Shown here one piece after another: positions 63,755 through 64,000 of a stretch of 64,000 nt of DNA. The DNA is taken from NCBI GenBank assembly GCA_963735455.1, contig CAVTKZ010000002.1, positions 1,426,001 to 1,490,000 of the forward strand. The letters are read 5' to 3'. This DNA comes from Palsa-1033 sp963735455. GTDB taxonomy: Bacteria > Chloroflexota > Limnocylindria > Limnocylindrales > CSP1-4. Under the pieces are notes generated by a model. It had not been told where the DNA came from and made no database searches. It was given only the letters and a program-made list of their open reading frames with translations. How positions within the stretch are numbered: the stretch's first letter is position 1; every line of letters begins with the position of its first letter. Both the position numbers and the translations under genes were made by a program.

Positions 63755-64000
63755 TCAGGGCCGGACCGCGGCCAGGCGCTCGAGGATCACCCGCTTGACC
63801 TGGTCGACGCCGACTCGCTCCTGGGTCATCGAATCACGGTCGCGGATCGTAACCGCGCCGTCCTCCAGCGAGTCGACATCGACCGTCACGCAGAACGGCG
63901 TGCCGATCTCGTCCTGGCGCCGGTAGAGCTTGCCGATCGCGGCCGTGTCGTCGTAGACGGCCATCACGTCGCGCTTCAGGTCGTCCTTGATCCGGTGGCA
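63755..64000 (-). CDS. glyS: Glycyl-tRNA synthetase, C-terminal end (partial)
   Basis: Open at the right edge. The visible 81 residues (CHRIKDDLKRDVMAVYDDTA, AIGKLYRRQDEIGTPFCVTV, DSLEDGAVTIRDRDSMTQER, VGVDQVKRVILERL) are the C-terminal anticodon-binding domain of the dimeric, single-chain class II glycyl-tRNA synthetase. The DEIGTPFCVTVD block and RDRDSMTQERV are diagnostic. It charges tRNA-Gly and starts a tight reverse-strand group with the small membrane ORF, NADP reductase and PIN gene. Confidence 0.92.
   Translation of the reverse strand, partial: CHRIKDDLKRDVMAVYDDTAAIGKLYRRQDEIGTPFCVTVDVDSLEDGAVTIRDRDSMTQERVGVDQVKRVILERLAAVRP

Overview
The window is one contiguous stretch of very GC-rich bacterial chromosome with dense genes, many GTG and TTG starts, 4-bp stop/start overlaps and one tRNA. 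The mix of genes (dnaG-rpoD pair, Flp-type pilin, SARP/BTAD and MalT-like regulators, sedolisin peptidase, proline/serine-linked bitopic membrane proteins) fits an uncultured Chloroflexota lineage, perhaps Limnocylindria-like. Actinomycetota is the main alternative. This placement is inference from gene content, not from a marker phylogeny.

Layout. 1-3.8 kb: end of a DeoR-type sugar regulator, then galT, galK and an aldose-epimerase-like gene, a compact Leloir galactose operon. 3.9-9.4 kb: secreted DUF5666-like protein, S53 peptidase, two FMN split-barrel-like proteins, tRNA-Asn, a sulfurtransferase and an XRE regulator with an unusual C-terminus. 9.7-14.3 kb: rpoD and dnaG (reverse strand) behind a promoter overlapped by palindromes, then marR diverging from a Flp pilin gene. 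14.3-24.3 kb: SARP/STAND regulator, small stress-like and lipoprotein genes, an ABC exporter, a CorA transporter and a beta-propeller membrane protein. 24.5-36.8 kb: DEAD-box helicase, two-component pair, two GGDEF proteins (one fused to an alpha/alpha-toroid-like region), thymidine kinase, RDD protein, zinc alcohol dehydrogenase and an MFS exporter.

37.1-58.9 kb is the standout region: a complete-looking extracellular contractile injection system (eCIS) locus. A LuxR regulator is followed on the reverse strand by a DUF4157 eCIS core protein with four 18-residue acidic repeats, an AAA+ ATPase and a DUF4255 cap-like protein. Facing these across a palindrome-rich divergent promoter are sheath, tube, two small proteins, a Pro/Ala-rich protein with eight [VI]QR motifs, second tube, LysM baseplate protein, VgrG-like spike, PAAR tip, gp25, baseplate-J and tail-protein-I genes. 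A MalT-like/BTAD regulator and two bitopic membrane proteins follow. No capsid, terminase, integrase, tail fibre or recognisable tape measure is seen, which resembles cytoplasmic, membrane-docking contractile systems more than a phage or a secreted particle with fibres.

59-64 kb: ppdK, a gene-poor stretch with inverted repeats, an orphan PIN-domain gene, an NADP reductase, a 34-residue membrane ORF and the 3' end of glycyl-tRNA synthetase.

Two cross-cutting oddities: seven probable single-base frameshifts in otherwise intact genes (mostly at short homopolymers, so assembly error is a strong candidate), and three genes (galK, a small KOW-like gene, an ABC ATPase) whose conserved N-termini have no ATG, GTG or TTG available.
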